Below are positions 9,233 through 19,121 of a stretch of DNA of 42,960 nucleotides, piece by piece (within the stretch, counting starts at the first letter, position 1; each line of letters begins with the position of its first letter). The stretch covers positions 1 to 42,960 of the forward strand of contig JAHELT010000021.1 in NCBI GenBank assembly GCA_024644045.1, given 5' to 3'. The notes beneath the pieces are model-generated. The model searched no databases and was not told the DNA's origin. It was given only the letters and a program-made list of their open reading frames with translations. The stretch is from Chromatiales bacterium (GTDB taxonomy: Bacteria > Pseudomonadota > Gammaproteobacteria > JAHELT01). The position numbers and the translations under genes were made by a program.

Positions 9233-10653
9233 TGCAGCCGCTCCCCGCCGAACTCGCGGACATCGACAAAATGACCGGCAATCGCCGCGGCGGCCGCCAT
9301 CGCCGGACTGACCAGATGGGTGCGCCCGCCGTGTCCCTGGCGCCCTTCGAAGTTACGGTTCGAGGTGGAGGCACAGCGTTCACCGGGCTCCAGGCGATCG
9401 GCGTTCATCGCCAGGCACATCGAACAGCCGGGCTCGCGCCACTCGAACCCGGCTTCGCGGAACAGCTGATCGAGCCCCTCGGCCTCGGCCTGCTGCTTCA
9501 CCAGGCCCGAGCCCGGCACCACCAGCGCCAGCTTCACCTGCGACGAAACTCTGCGGCCGCGCACGATCTCGGCCGCAGCGCGCAGGTCCTCGATGCGGGA
9601 GTTGGTGCACGAGCCGATGAAGACCTTGTCGATGGCGATCTCCTGCAGCGGCTTACCCGGCGGCAGGTCCATGTACGCCAGCGCCTTGCGCATCCAGTCG
9701 GCCTTCACCGCATCGGATTCCGCGCCCGGGTCGGGAACGCTGGCGCTCACCGGCAGCACCATCTCCGGTGAGGTGCCCCAGGTTACTTGAGGTTCAATGG
9801 CGCCGGCGTCGATCACGACTTCCTTTTCGAACACCGCATCGACATCGCTGTGCAGGTCCTGCCACGCCGCGCAGGCGCGTTCCCACTGATCGCCCCGCGG
9901 CGCGAACGGGCGCCCGGCCAGGTACGCGACGGTCTTGTCGTCGACCGCGACCAGGCCCGATCGCGCACCCGCTTCGATCGCCATGTTGCAGACGGTCATC
10001 CGCGCTTCCATCGACAGCGCGCTCACCGCGCTGCCGACGAACTCGATGGTGTGCCCGGTGCCGCCCGCCGTACCGATCTGCCCGATGACCGCCAGCACCA
10101 GGTCCTTTCCGGTGATCCCGCCCGGCAGCTCGCCTTCGATCGCCACGCGCATGTTGCGCGACTTCTTGGTCAGCAGGCACTGGGTTGCCAGCACGTGCTC
10201 CACCTCCGAGGTGCCGATGCCGAACGCCAGCGCACCGAACGCGCCGTGAGTCGAAGTGTGCGAATCGCCGCACACCACCGTCATGCCGGGCAGCGTGGCC
10301 CCTTGCTCGGGCCCGATTACGTGCACGATGCCCTGCCGCGGATCGTTCATCTTGAACTGCGTGATACCGTGCGCATCGCAGTTCGCGTCCAGCGTATCGA
10401 CCTGGAGCCGCGAGACCGCATCTTTGATACCGCCCCGGCGCTCCTCCGTGGTGGGCACGTTATGGTCGGAAACCGCGAGCACCGAGCCGGTGCGCCAGGG
10501 CCGGCGCTGCGCCAGCTCCAGGCCTTCGAAAGCCTGCGGCGAGGTGACCTCGTGCACCAGGTGACGGTCGATGTAGAGCAAGGTCGTACCGTCATCTTCC
10601 TGATGCACGACGTGCTGCTCCCACAGCTTGTCGTACAACGTCTTACCCGGCAT
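9229..10653 (-). CDS. leuC: 3-isopropylmalate dehydratase large subunit
   Basis: LeuC is the aconitase-family catalytic subunit of isopropylmalate isomerase and carries a [4Fe-4S] cluster. The 474-residue protein has the three expected cluster ligands: C349 in [11 protein letters not shown] and C410/C413 in GCSMCLAMN. The [26 protein letters not shown]-type motif (128 onward) is intact. A GGGGGAG ribosome-binding site precedes the ATG by eight bases. It is the first gene of the leucine cluster and is transcribed away from the LysR gene at 10825. Confidence 0.97.
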   Translation of the reverse strand: MPGKTLYDKLWEQHVVHQEDDGTTLLYIDRHLVHEVTSPQAFEGLELAQRRPWRTGSVLAVSDHNVPTTEERRGGIKDAVSRLQVDTLDANCDAHGITQFKMNDPRQGIVHVIGPEQGATLPGMTVVCGDSHTSTHGAFGALAFGIGTSEVEHVLATQCLLTKKSRNMRVAIEGELPGGITGKDLVLAVIGQIGTAGGTGHTIEFVGSAVSALSMEARMTVCNMAIEAGARSGLVAVDDKTVAYLAGRPFAPRGDQWERACAAWQDLHSDVDAVFEKEVVIDAGAIEPQVTWGTSPEMVLPVSASVPDPGAESDAVKADWMRKALAYMDLPPGKPLQEIAIDKVFIGSCTNSRIEDLRAAAEIVRGRRVSSQVKLALVVPGSGLVKQQAEAEGLDQLFREAGFEWREPGCSMCLAMNADRLEPGERCASTSNRNFEGRQGHGGRTHLVSPAMAAAAAIAGHFVDVREFGGERLQ

Positions 10654-10771
10654 GCAGAGTTCTCCCCCTGTTCGCGGGCCGCGTGCAGCACGCGACCCGG
10701 GTGAAACGGGCGCCCCGCGGGCGTGCGGCGGGGCATCAGGCGCCGAATGTTACGCCGCCAACCAAAATAAC

Positions 10772-10824
10772 TCTAATTCATTATATTTATAATATTCATT
10801 CTTGAATGGAATATAATTCACGGC
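10772..10824. promoter_or_regulatory. Divergent leuC/LysR promoter region with dyad operator
   Basis: This AT-rich stretch contrasts with its GC-rich surroundings. Toward leuC there is a perfect TATAAT box (10780-10785). Toward the LysR gene there is another TATAAT (10812-10817), only seven bases before its ATG. Between them is a dyad ATTCA-N4-TGAAT (10794-10807) inside a longer imperfect inverted repeat, a plausible LysR-type binding site covering the -35 area of the leuC promoter. The leuC leader (about 120 bases) also has a GC-rich stem-loop at 10712-10734 without a T run. I see no leucine-rich leader peptide. Confidence 0.6.
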
Positions 10825-11697
10825 ATGGACATCAACGCGCTGCAGGCGTTCGTGCAGGTCGCCGGCACCGGCTCGTTCTCGCGCGCCGCCGAGGCCCTGT
10901 TCATCACCCAGCCGGCCGTGAGCAAGCGCATCGGCAGCCTCGAGGGCGAACTCGACAGCCGGCTGTTCGACCGCATCGGACGGCGCGTGCAGCTCACCGA
11001 AGCCGGCGAGGCGCTGCTGCCCCATGCGCGCCGCATCCTGCGCGAGGTCAAGGAGAGCCGACAGAGCCTCGCGGCGCTCGGCGGGCGCATCGGCGGGCGC
11101 CTCACCGTCGGCACCAGCCACCACATCGGCCTGCACCGCCTGCCCCCGGCGCTGCGCCGGTTCACCGCCCGTTACCCGGAGGTCGAGCTCGACCTGCACT
11201 TCATGGACTCGGAGGAGGCCTGTCACGCGGTGGAGGAGGGCAATCTGGAGCTGGGCGTGGTGACCCTGCCGAACGAGCCGGGCAGCGCGCTGCTGACACA
11301 CCTGGTCTGGCCGGATCCGCTGGACATCGTGGTACGTCAGGATGCCACACTCGCGCAGCTCACACGCCCGGCGCTCGCGGATCTCGCCAGCTACCCGGCG
11401 GTGCTGCCCGGCGCGGCGACGTTTACCCGCCGCGTCCTGGAGGCGGCGCTGCGGCCGTATCAGCTGCACCTGCGCGTGGCACTGGAGACCAACTATCTGG
11501 AGATCATCAAGATGCTGGTGTCGGTCGGCCTGGGCTGGAGCGCCCTGCCGCGCACCATGATCGAAGCGCCGCTGCGTGCGCTGCCGCTGCCGGAGCTCGC
11601 GTTGCGCCGCGATCTCGGCGTGGTACGCCACCGTCAGCACTCGCTGACCGGCGCCGCAAGCGCGTTCGTCGACCTGCTGCTGGACGACCGCGGGTAA
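10825..11697 (+). CDS. LysR-family transcriptional regulator, divergent from leuC
   Basis: The 290-residue protein starts with a winged helix-turn-helix (GSFSRAAEALFITQPAVSKRIGSLE, about residues 16-40), then a linker helix and a LysR substrate-binding domain ending at the C-terminus. Regulators of this type are often transcribed away from the operon they control, so leuCD(B) is the likely target and a leucine-pathway intermediate the likely effector; this is inference. There is no ribosome-binding site before the ATG, and the TATAAT box at 10812-10817 would place transcription start at or next to the A of the ATG, so the mRNA may be leaderless. The family is certain; the target is not proven. 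Confidence 0.93.
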   Translation: MDINALQAFVQVAGTGSFSRAAEALFITQPAVSKRIGSLEGELDSRLFDRIGRRVQLTEAGEALLPHARRILREVKESRQSLAALGGRIGGRLTVGTSHHIGLHRLPPALRRFTARYPEVELDLHFMDSEEACHAVEEGNLELGVVTLPNEPGSALLTHLVWPDPLDIVVRQDATLAQLTRPALADLASYPAVLPGAATFTRRVLEAALRPYQLHLRVALETNYLEIIKMLVSVGLGWSALPRTMIEAPLRALPLPELALRRDLGVVRHRQHSLTGAASAFVDLLLDDRG

Positions 11698-11713
11698 CCG
11701 CGCGAGCGCGCGG
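11698..11713. terminator. Small GC stem-loop between convergent LysR and aroC genes
   Basis: Only 21 bases separate the two convergent stops. They contain a six-base-pair GC stem (CCGCGC/GCGCGG) with a GAGC loop. There is no T run on either side, so it is at best a weak intrinsic terminator. Confidence 0.25.
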
Positions 11714-11718
11714 CGGCG

Positions 11719-12822
11719 CTACTTGGGCGCGACCGCCGGGATCACCGGCGTTTCGCTCTGCACGTCCAGGTTCTGCGCCCGGTGACGCAGGGCGTGGTCC
11801 ATCAGCACCAGCGCGAGCATCGCCTCGGCGATCGGCGTCGCGCGAATCCCGACGCACGGGTCGTGACGCCCTTTGGTGACCACCTCCGTCGCGGCGCCCC
11901 GGCGATCCACGCTGCGCCCTGGCAGGCGGATGCTCGAAGTGGGCTTGAGCGCAATTGACACGTCGATGTCCTGCCCCGAGGAGATGCCGCCGAGCGTGCC
12001 GCCGGCGTGGTTGGACAGGAAACCCTGCGGCGTGATCTCGTCGCGGTGCTCCGTACCTTTTTGCGAAACGCAGGCGAACCCGGCACCGATCTCGACACCC
12101 TTGACCGCGTTGATGCTCATCATGGCGTAGGCGATCGCCGCGTCCAGGCGGTCGAATACCGGCTCACCCCAGCCCGGCGGCAGGCCGCTCGCCACCACCC
12201 GCACGCGGGCGCCGATGGACTCGCCTTCCTTGCGCAACGCGTCCATGTAAGCCTCCAGCTCGGGCACCTGGGCGGCGTCGGGCCAGAAAAAGGCGTTCTC
12301 CTCGACCGACGACCATTGGAAAGCCGACGGTTTCAACGGTCCCAGCTGGGCCAGATGCCCGCGCACCCGTACCCCGTAGCGTTCATGCAGGTACTTCTTC
12401 GCGATCGCGCCCGCCGCCACCCGGGCCGTGGTCTCGCGCGCAGAGGCCCGCCCCCCGCCCCGGTAGTCCCGGAAGCCGTACTTCTGGGTGTAGGTGTAGT
12501 CAGCATGCCCGGGCCGGAACGCCTCCATCAGGTTCGCATAGTCGCGCGGGCGTTGATCCTCGTTTTCGACCAGCAGGGCGATCGGCGTGCCGGTGGTGCG
12601 GCCGTCGAAGGTCCCGGACAGGATGCGCACTGCATCGCTTTCGCGGCGCTGGGTGGTGTGCCGGGATTTACCCGGTTTACGCCGGTCCAGGTCCGGTTGA
12701 ATGTCGGCCTCGCACAGGGCCATTCCCGGCGGGCAGCCGTCAACGACGCAGCCGATCCCCGCGCCGTGGCTTTCGCCGAAGCTGGTGATCGTGAACAGTC
12801 TGCCGAAGCTGTTTCCTGACAT
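11719..12822 (-). CDS. aroC: Chorismate synthase
   Basis: AroC removes phosphate from 5-enolpyruvylshikimate-3-phosphate to give chorismate, using reduced FMN. The 367-residue product has the N-terminal [18 protein letters not shown] motif, the [20 protein letters not shown] region, the [10 protein letters not shown] motif and the C-terminal [16 protein letters not shown] set the start at the ATG at 12822 (MSGNSFG). The open frame continues upstream, but that part is antisense to the protease gene and has no family similarity. No clear ribosome-binding site precedes the ATG. Confidence 0.96.
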   Translation of the reverse strand: MSGNSFGRLFTITSFGESHGAGIGCVVDGCPPGMALCEADIQPDLDRRKPGKSRHTTQRRESDAVRILSGTFDGRTTGTPIALLVENEDQRPRDYANLMEAFRPGHADYTYTQKYGFRDYRGGGRASARETTARVAAGAIAKKYLHERYGVRVRGHLAQLGPLKPSAFQWSSVEENAFFWPDAAQVPELEAYMDALRKEGESIGARVRVVASGLPPGWGEPVFDRLDAAIAYAMMSINAVKGVEIGAGFACVSQKGTEHRDEITPQGFLSNHAGGTLGGISSGQDIDVSIALKPTSSIRLPGRSVDRRGAATEVVTKGRHDPCVGIRATPIAEAMLALVLMDHALRHRAQNLDVQSETPVIPAVAPK

Positions 12823-12960
12823 GGGAGGGTATTCTACCGGCGTGCGCCGCCGTTTGTGTGCTTCGTCACGATTACCGCGCCCCGGAAACGTGTCCGGGCA
12901 GGCGTGCAGATGGTAAAAAGGAGCGGTTGCATCGCGCTGCGCCGCCACCATATTGTATCG

Positions 12961-13488
12961 ATGTCCGATCCCGCGAAACACGCTGCCAACCCGTTCGGCA
13001 AAGCCATGATCATCGGCATGTGGCTCGGCCTGCTCGGGCTGCTGACCTGGTATTTCAGCGGGTTTCTTGACGCGCAGTACAACCCGAATCAACAGGTAGC
13101 CACGCGCATCGATGCGCACGGAGCCGCCGAGACGGTGCTGCAGCGCAACCGCTTCGGCCACTACATCGCCACCGGAGCGATCAACGCCAACCCGGTACGC
13201 TTCCTGGTCGACACGGGGGCATCCGACGTGAACATCCCGGGAGACGTCGCTGAAGCACTGGGACTGACCCGCGGCCCCGCGCACTACGCACGGACAGCGA
13301 ACGGCACTATCACCGTCTACGCAACGCGGCTCGACAGCGTACGGCTGGGCGAGATCGAAGTGAGCAACGTGCGCGCGAGCATCAACCCGCACATGCAGGG
13401 TGAGGATATTCTGCTGGGTATGAGCTTCCTCAAGGACCTGGAGCTGGTGCAGCGTGGCGACACGCTGCTCCTGCGCCAGCGGCGCTGA
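12961..13488 (+). CDS. Membrane-anchored retropepsin-like aspartic protease (TIGR02281-type)
   Basis: The 175-residue protein has one N-terminal transmembrane segment (about residues 15-35, [19 protein letters not shown]) and a single-lobe aspartic protease domain with the catalytic motif [13 protein letters not shown] (D84). Near the end is the flap/hydrophobic motif [13 protein letters not shown]. One catalytic motif per chain implies a dimer, as in retropepsins and related bacterial clan AA proteins. The ATG at 12961 gives the family's usual length; an in-frame start at 12856 would add 35 residues without similarity. The natural substrate is unknown. It converges with relA, 14 bases between stops. 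Confidence 0.85.
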   Translation: MSDPAKHAANPFGKAMIIGMWLGLLGLLTWYFSGFLDAQYNPNQQVATRIDAHGAAETVLQRNRFGHYIATGAINANPVRFLVDTGASDVNIPGDVAEALGLTRGPAHYARTANGTITVYATRLDSVRLGEIEVSNVRASINPHMQGEDILLGMSFLKDLELVQRGDTLLLRQRR

Positions 13489-13502
13489 TCCGCCGCCTCG
13501 CC

Positions 13503-15590
13503 TCAGGCGCTGTCGCGCACCACGTCGATCACGTTTCTCAACTGGCTGATCTTTTCCATGATGCGGCTCAGCTGCTGATAGTCTTTGACTTCGATGCGCA
13601 GGCGCAGGGTTGCGACATTGCGCCGATGCTCGGTCGCGGTGTGTACACTGTTGATAGCGACGCCCTCCAGCGCCACCGTCGATGCGATGTCTGACAACAG
13701 CCCCTGCCGGTCGTAGGCGATGACCTTGACGGCCGCGACGTAGACGCTGGCGTCCCGGTCGCTCCAGTCCACCTCGATCAGACGTTCGCTTTCCGAGCTG
13801 CCGTAGCGCAGCACGTTGCGGCAGTCAGCACGGTGGATGCTTACGCCGCTGGTGCGGGTGATGTAGCCGACGATGGGATCGAACGGGACGGGATTGCAGC
13901 ATCTGGCGAACTGCGTCAGCAGGTTTCCCACGCCGCGCACCGTCACCCCGGCACCGGCGCCGCGGACACGGGAACGACGCGTCTCCAGCAGCTCGACGGG
14001 CTGCTCCTGCGGCTGCTCGTACGCCTCCACGGCTTGCGCAATCTGCGTGGCCGTGATCTCGTTCCTGCCGACCGCGATGTAGAGCTCGCCGGCGCCGCGA
14101 TGCAGGTACTCGCTGAGCTTCTCGAGCGGGAATCCACGCTTACCCAGGCGGCGCAGCTCGCGCTCGACGATCAGACGCCCCTCCTCGGCGTGCTGCTGCG
14201 CGTCCTGCTGATTGAACCAGTGCCTCACCTTGGCGCGCGCGCGCGGAGAAGCGAGATAACCCAGGTCCCTGTTGAGCCAGTCGCGGCTGGGTTTCGGCTG
14301 CCGCGTGGTGAGGATTTCGACGTGGTCCCCGTTGTTCAACGGCTTGCGCAGGTTGACGATCTGGCCGTTGATCTTGGCGCCGCGGCAGCGGTGCCCGACC
14401 TGGGTGTGCACGGCGTAGGCGAAATCCAGGGGCGTGGCGCCGCGCGGCAGGTCGACGACCTCGCCCTGCGGGGTGAACACGAACACGCGGTCGGCGTAGG
14501 CCTCGCTCTGGAAATCGTCGAGCAGCGCCTCTCCCGCGCCCTCCTCCAGCAGCCCTCGCAGCTCGCGCACGACGCGACGCAGGTACGCGTCGCTCTCACC
14601 GCTCTCCTTGTACTGCCAGTGAGCGGCAACGCCGAACTCGGCGAATTCATGCATTCGCCGGGTCCGGATCTGCACCTCGACCGCCTTGCCCTGCGGGCCG
14701 ACGATGGCCGTGTGCAGCGAGCGATAGTTGTTCTCCTTGGGATTGGCGATGTAGTCGTCGAACTCGCCCGGCACCGGGCGCCAGCGACTGTGCACGGCGC
14801 CCAGCGCCAGGTAGCAATCGCTGATGCTGTTGACCAGCACGCGCACCGCGCGCACGTCGAAAATGTCACTGAACGCGAGCTGCTTACGCCGCATTTTTCG
14901 CCAGATACTGTAGATATGCTTTGGCCGACCGCTGGCTTCAAAACCGCTCAGCCCCTGCTCGCTCAGGACGGCCTGCAGCTCGGCCATGAATCCCGCGACG
15001 TAGGCTTCGCGCTGTGCGCGCTTCTCCTCCAACGCCCTGGCGAGTGTCTTGTAGGCCTGCGGTTCCAGGTAGCGGAACGCGAGATCCTCCAGCTCCCAGC
15101 GCAATCGCCCGAGACCCAGGCGGTTGGCAAGCGGCGCATAGACTTCCAGGGTCTCTCGCGAAACTGCCTGGCGAATCGCGTAGCTTTCACGCGCCAGATT
15201 CTGCAGCCGGTGCACGCGGTATGCGAGACTGACAAACACTGCTCGCACATCGTCAACCATCGCGAGCACCATGCGCCGCACGCGCTCCGCCTGCTGCGCC
15301 GTTTGCTGGCTTTGGGTCTCGGCGTAACCGAGGGCGTTCAGCCAGCGCGTGTGCCTGACCAGGTTTTCGATGACCTGGCCGAACTGCTGTGCCACCGCAG
15401 GGGCGTCGAGCACCTCGACCAGCGCCGGCTCGCTCAGCAGCGCGGCGAGGCAGGTTTCGATGTCGGCACCCATCTCATCCAGGCGCTGCGTTACCGCCAG
15501 ACCCGGGCCCTCGGGTGCGAACTGCCGGCACAGCGCCAGAGCTGCCGCTGCACGCGCGGCGTCGTCCGCCGCAACGAAGCGCTCCAACAC
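13503..15590 (-). CDS. relA: RelA-type (p)ppGpp synthetase
   Basis: RelA makes (p)ppGpp from GTP/GDP and ATP when uncharged tRNA stalls ribosomes. Domains in order: a degenerate HD region (to about residue 185) lacking the HD and ED residues of an active hydrolase; the synthetase domain (about 215-345); TGS (about 390-450); a helical region; the Cys-rich domain with [15 protein letters not shown]; and a C-terminal ACT domain. The synthetase carries EFDD (276-279), the EXDD signature of monofunctional RelA, where bifunctional SpoT/Rel enzymes have RXKD. Length is 695 residues against 744 in E. coli. The start is GTG at 15590 with a GGGGAA site eight bases upstream. It lies 20 bases after the Sco1 gene. 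Confidence 0.93.
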   Translation of the reverse strand: MLERFVAADDAARAAAALALCRQFAPEGPGLAVTQRLDEMGADIETCLAALLSEPALVEVLDAPAVAQQFGQVIENLVRHTRWLNALGYAETQSQQTAQQAERVRRMVLAMVDDVRAVFVSLAYRVHRLQNLARESYAIRQAVSRETLEVYAPLANRLGLGRLRWELEDLAFRYLEPQAYKTLARALEEKRAQREAYVAGFMAELQAVLSEQGLSGFEASGRPKHIYSIWRKMRRKQLAFSDIFDVRAVRVLVNSISDCYLALGAVHSRWRPVPGEFDDYIANPKENNYRSLHTAIVGPQGKAVEVQIRTRRMHEFAEFGVAAHWQYKESGESDAYLRRVVRELRGLLEEGAGEALLDDFQSEAYADRVFVFTPQGEVVDLPRGATPLDFAYAVHTQVGHRCRGAKINGQIVNLRKPLNNGDHVEILTTRQPKPSRDWLNRDLGYLASPRARAKVRHWFNQQDAQQHAEEGRLIVERELRRLGKRGFPLEKLSEYLHRGAGELYIAVGRNEITATQIAQAVEAYEQPQEQPVELLETRRSRVRGAGAGVTVRGVGNLLTQFARCCNPVPFDPIVGYITRTSGVSIHRADCRNVLRYGSSESERLIEVDWSDRDASVYVAAVKVIAYDRQGLLSDIASTVALEGVAINSVHTATEHRRNVATLRLRIEVKDYQQLSRIMEKISQLRNVIDVVRDSA

Positions 15591-15610
15591 CAGCGTTCTT
15601 CCCCGCTCAG

Positions 15611-16204
15611 TCAGCGCAGCGCGTCGCGCAGCGCCTGGGCCACCTCGTCGATCGGCGTGGCGTGCGCCAGCGGCGGGAGCAGCTCCCCGTTGCGGTCCAC
15701 TACGAAGGTCCTGGAGGTGTGGTCGACGAGATAAGCGTCGTCCGCGGCGTCCGCTTTCTGCGCCTTGTAATAGACACCGTAGCGCCTGGCTACCGCCGCA
15801 ACCGCTTCGGCGGATCCGCTCAGCCCCAGCATCCGGGCGTCGAAATGGGTCACGTACTCAGCGAGCCGCTGGGGCGTATCGCGCTCGGGATCGATGCTGA
15901 TGAAGATCGGCTGGATCTGTTCGCGTTCTTCCGGGGTCAACCGCCGCATGGCCATGCCGAGCTTGGCGAGGCTCATCGGGCAGGCGTCCGGGCAGTAGGT
16001 GTAGCCGAAGTAGATCGGCACGATCTGGCCGCGAAAATCCACCAGCGAGACTGGACCGCGCGCCGACTGCAGCGTGAAGTCTCCGCCCAGTCCGCCCAGC
16101 GCTGCCGGCTGGTTCTGCACGAGCAGGCGCGAGGCGCCGTAACCGATCAACAGCGCGGCTGCGGCCAGCACGATACTCGCGATGCGCAGGGTTCTGGCGT
16201 GCAT
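15611..16204 (-). CDS. Sco1/SenC/PrrC family copper-binding thioredoxin-like protein
   Basis: Sco proteins deliver copper to the CuA site of cytochrome c oxidase or act as thiol oxidoreductases. The 197-residue protein has an N-terminal membrane anchor (about residues 8-27) and a periplasmic thioredoxin-fold domain. The copper ligands are all present: C71 and C75 in YCPDACP and H162 in VDHTSRTF. The FISIDPERDTP segment is also characteristic. No cytochrome oxidase gene is nearby; it sits between lutC and relA, with 12 and 20 bases of spacing. A copper-chaperone role is the default assignment from the family. Confidence 0.92.
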   Translation of the reverse strand: MHARTLRIASIVLAAAALLIGYGASRLLVQNQPAALGGLGGDFTLQSARGPVSLVDFRGQIVPIYFGYTYCPDACPMSLAKLGMAMRRLTPEEREQIQPIFISIDPERDTPQRLAEYVTHFDARMLGLSGSAEAVAAVARRYGVYYKAQKADAADDAYLVDHTSRTFVVDRNGELLPPLAHATPIDEVAQALRDALR

Positions 16205-16216
16205 CGGTTTTGTTGG

Positions 16217-16879
16217 TTACCCGGATCCTTCGCCGTCATCCACCAGGATGATGTGTACCCGGCGTGGCCCGTGCGCACCCAGTTGTATGGTCTGCTCGAT
16301 ATCCGCGGTACGCGAAGGACCGGTAATCAAATTCACCGCACGTGGCAGCGGCGCGTCGCGTTCGCGCAGAGTCTGCCACACGGTTTCGAAATCGCGCACC
16401 ACCTGCGAACGGTTGACGATCACGATGTGATTGTCGGGCAGGAGATTGAGCGTCGTGGGCGAGTCCTCGCCCGACAGCAGCACCAGACTGCCGGTTTCAG
16501 CCACTGCGGCCAGGCATGGCGTGACCGCCGCCTCGTGCTCACCGCGGGTAGCGCCGAACGCGACCGTGAGGTGCCTGGGCCATTCGATGCCGCGCAGCGC
16601 CGGCGCGGCCGCCACCGTCGCGGGCAGATTGTGCGACTTCAGGTAATCGGCAACCGCATCCGGCACCTGCGCCGCGCTGGCGACACGCGCCACCGTCGCC
16701 GCCTGGCTCTGTGCCTTGTCGATGAAGCGCTCCACGGCATCCGCGGTGAATGCAATCCGGCTGTGCGTCGCGTGCGCGCTCAAGCGCGCCTCCAGGCGAG
16801 CGCGGGTCTGTTCCTCCAGCGGCCCGCGCCGCAAAGACTGGCGGATACGCCCGAGCACTTTCTCGCGGGAGGTGCTCAC
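16217..16879 (-). CDS. lutC: LutC/YkgG-type lactate utilization protein (LUD domain)
   Basis: LutC is the third component of the LutABC iron-sulfur L-lactate oxidation complex. The product is a LUD-domain protein containing SLVLLSGEDSPTTLNLLPD-like and GPSRTADIEQTIQLGAHGP motifs typical of the family. I set the start at the GTG at 16879, which overlaps the lutB stop as GTGA and gives 220 residues; a GTG at 16900 would add seven residues inside lutB. Gene order lutA-lutB-lutC is the standard one. Confidence 0.9.
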   Translation of the reverse strand: MSTSREKVLGRIRQSLRRGPLEEQTRARLEARLSAHATHSRIAFTADAVERFIDKAQSQAATVARVASAAQVPDAVADYLKSHNLPATVAAAPALRGIEWPRHLTVAFGATRGEHEAAVTPCLAAVAETGSLVLLSGEDSPTTLNLLPDNHIVIVNRSQVVRDFETVWQTLRERDAPLPRAVNLITGPSRTADIEQTIQLGAHGPRRVHIILVDDGEGSG

Positions 16880-18294
16880 GATTCGTTGCGCGCCCGCCAC
16901 TGGCTCTGGAACGTGGTCCCCTGCGGCACGGGGAGGTCACGGCCCGCGGTCCAGCCGCCGGCGAAGGGCACCCGCGACAGCGCGCCGCGGCGTCCGCCCA
17001 GCACCCGCAGGCTCCTGGCTACAGCGGCGAATGCCAGCCGGTAAAGCGCCGGCCGGGTGGCCAGAAAGGTCCACAGGCGAAGACCGTAGCGCGTCATGGC
17101 GCTGGTGAGCCTGGCCTCGTACTGGCGGTGTCTCAGCTTGCGCAGCAGCGCCGGCAGCGGAATGCGCACCGGGCAGTTCTGCTCGCAGCGTCCGTTCAGG
17201 GTACAGGCATTGGGCAGGTGCTTCGCCGCTTCCAGATCCTTCAGCAGCGGCGTGAGCACCGCGCCCATGGGGCCGGAGTAGCACCAGCCGTAGGCGTGAC
17301 CGCCAACGCTGCCCCACACCGGGCAATGGTTGAGACACGCCCCGCAGCGGATACAGCGCAGGATGTCCTGAAACTCGCCGCCGAGAATCGCGGTGCGTCC
17401 GCTGTCGATCAGCACCACGTGATACTCCTCCGGGCCGTCCCTGTCGCCCGCGCGGCGCGGCCCGCTGAACACGGTCGTGTAGGTGCTGGCCTCCTGGCCG
17501 GTCGCGCTGCGCGCAAGCACGCGCATCAGCACGGTCATGTCTTCCAGCGTCGGCAAGACCTTTTCGATACCGGCGGTGACCACGTGCACACGCGGCAGGG
17601 TGCTGGTCAGGTCGCCGTTGCCCTCGTTCGTCACGATCACGTTGGATCCGGTTTCGGCGATCAGAAAATTAGCGCCCGTTATTCCCACATCGGCGCTCAG
17701 AAACTTGCGACGCAGCACCTGGCGCGCCTCGTCGACCAGCGCCGGTACTTCGGTCAACCGCTGTTCGAAGCCCAGCGCGCGATGGTGCTCGTGGAACAGA
17801 TCGGAGACCTGGTCGCGGGTCTTGTGCACCGCCGGTGCAATGATGTGGCTGGGCGGTTCCTTGGCCAGCTGGATGATGTACTCGCCGAGATCGGTTTCCA
17901 CCACCTCATGGCCGGCCGCCTCCAGCGCCTCGTTGAGATCAATCTCCTCGCCGGCCATGGATTTGCCCTTGGTGATGGTCTTCGCCTTCGCCTTGCGGCA
18001 GATCTCGAGCACCAGCTCACGCGCTTCGCGGGCGTCGCTCGCCCAGTGCACGTGGCCGCCGAGCCGGGTGACCGACGCTTCGAACTTCTCCAGATAGTAA
18101 TCGAGGTAAGTGAGCGTGTGGTTCTTGATGTCACGGGCTTCGTCGCGCAGCTGCTCGAACTCCGGCACCGCCGATACGGCGTCCGCGCGCTTGCCGACAA
18201 AACCGTGCATGCCTCGCTGCAGTGCCTGCTGCAGAAAAGGATCGTTGAGCGCTTTGCTGACGTTGCGCTGAAAGTCGACGCTGGTGAACTGCAC
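16876..18294 (-). CDS. lutB: LutB/YkgF-type iron-sulfur lactate oxidation protein
   Basis: LutB is the large iron-sulfur subunit of the LutABC complex that oxidises L-lactate to pyruvate. The 472-residue product has an N-terminal LUD domain and a C-terminal ferredoxin-like part with a normal first cluster motif (CIRCGACLNHCP). The second motif is unusual: it reads CTLNGRCEQNCP, where LutB proteins I recall have CxxC at the start of this group, so one expected cysteine is Asn and a nearby Cys is displaced. The start is GTG at 18294, preceded by AGGAG that lies in the end of lutA; longer readings run into lutA. It lies two bases after the lutA stop and overlaps lutC by four. Confidence 0.92.
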   Translation of the reverse strand: MQFTSVDFQRNVSKALNDPFLQQALQRGMHGFVGKRADAVSAVPEFEQLRDEARDIKNHTLTYLDYYLEKFEASVTRLGGHVHWASDAREARELVLEICRKAKAKTITKGKSMAGEEIDLNEALEAAGHEVVETDLGEYIIQLAKEPPSHIIAPAVHKTRDQVSDLFHEHHRALGFEQRLTEVPALVDEARQVLRRKFLSADVGITGANFLIAETGSNVIVTNEGNGDLTSTLPRVHVVTAGIEKVLPTLEDMTVLMRVLARSATGQEASTYTTVFSGPRRAGDRDGPEEYHVVLIDSGRTAILGGEFQDILRCIRCGACLNHCPVWGSVGGHAYGWCYSGPMGAVLTPLLKDLEAAKHLPNACTLNGRCEQNCPVRIPLPALLRKLRHRQYEARLTSAMTRYGLRLWTFLATRPALYRLAFAAVARSLRVLGGRRGALSRVPFAGGWTAGRDLPVPQGTTFQSQWRARNES

Positions 18295-18296
18295 TA

Positions 18297-19061
18297 CTAC
18301 TCCTGCTCGGCGATTCCCGGAGCGCTGTCGCCGCGGCCCGCAAGCACTTCGGCGACATGCATTACCTTGGTGTTCCGTTTGAGTCGTTTCAGGCGGCCCG
18401 CAATGTTCAGCAGGCAGCCGAGATCGCCGCCCAGCACGGTGACCGCGGCGGTGCGTTCGATGTTCGCCACCTTGTCGCTCACGATCTTGATGGAAATATC
18501 CGGATACTTCACGCAAAACGTGCCGCCGAAGCCGCAGCAGACCTCGGCGTCCTGCATCTCCACGATCTGCAGCCCGGATACCGCGTCCAGCAGCTGACGC
18601 GGTTGCCGCTTCACGCCGAGCTCGCGCAACCCCGAGCAACTGTCGTGGTAGGTGGCGGTGGTTTTGTACTCGATCGCGCGCGGTTCGAAGCTCATCACGT
18701 CGACCAGGAAGCTCGTCAGCTCATGGCAGCGCGCCGCGAACGCCTGCGCGCGCTCCTCCCACCCGGCTTCCCCGGCGAACAGCTCCGGGTAGTGCTTTTT
18801 CAGCATTCCGGCACAGGATCCGGACGGGGCAACGACGTGGTCGAACGGCTCGAACGCCGCAATCACGCGGCGCGCAATGGCACGCGCATCGTCATCGTCG
18901 CCGTTGTTGAAGGCCGGCTGACCGCAGCAGGTCTGCTCCCGGGGCACAGTCACCCGGCAACCCGCCTGTTCGAGCAGCTGCACGCTGGCAAACCCGACGC
19001 CAGGGCGCATCAGATCGACCAGGCAGGTCACGAACAGCGCAACGTTCGGGTTTTCGCTCAT
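18297..19061 (-). CDS. lutA: LutA/YkgE-type CCG-domain iron-sulfur protein
   Basis: LutA is the CCG-domain subunit of the LutABC lactate oxidation complex. The 254-residue protein has two copies of the cysteine-rich CCG domain: TCCGQPAFN (C45-C46) with GSCAGM near residue 83, and EVCCGFGGTFCVKYPDIS (C175-C176) with the SCSGL motif near residue 142. This double CCG arrangement is shared with the heterodisulfide-reductase and GlpC/GlcF families. It is the first lut gene and lies 60 bases downstream of the TRAP solute-binding gene, suggesting one transcript with it. Confidence 0.93.
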   Translation of the reverse strand: MSENPNVALFVTCLVDLMRPGVGFASVQLLEQAGCRVTVPREQTCCGQPAFNNGDDDDARAIARRVIAAFEPFDHVVAPSGSCAGMLKKHYPELFAGEAGWEERAQAFAARCHELTSFLVDVMSFEPRAIEYKTTATYHDSCSGLRELGVKRQPRQLLDAVSGLQIVEMQDAEVCCGFGGTFCVKYPDISIKIVSDKVANIERTAAVTVLGGDLGCLLNIAGRLKRLKRNTKVMHVAEVLAGRGDSAPGIAEQE

Positions 19062-19121
19062 CGTGCGGTGCGGGTCGAAGCAGCGAGCCGCGGTCGTGGT
19101 TCAGCGAGCATGGCCGCGGGC

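Noticed and set aside
10654-10771. Leucine leader peptide or attenuator before leuC
   Set aside because: The leader has a GC stem-loop, but no short frame with a run of leucine codons and no T run was found.
12823-13392. N-terminal extension of the aroC frame
   Set aside because: The extra 190 codons are antisense to the aspartic protease gene; AroC motifs begin exactly at the ATG at 12822.
13833-15734. Long plus-strand open frame opposite relA
   Set aside because: It lies wholly against relA and the Sco1 gene and its product looks like a translated complement, with no family similarity.
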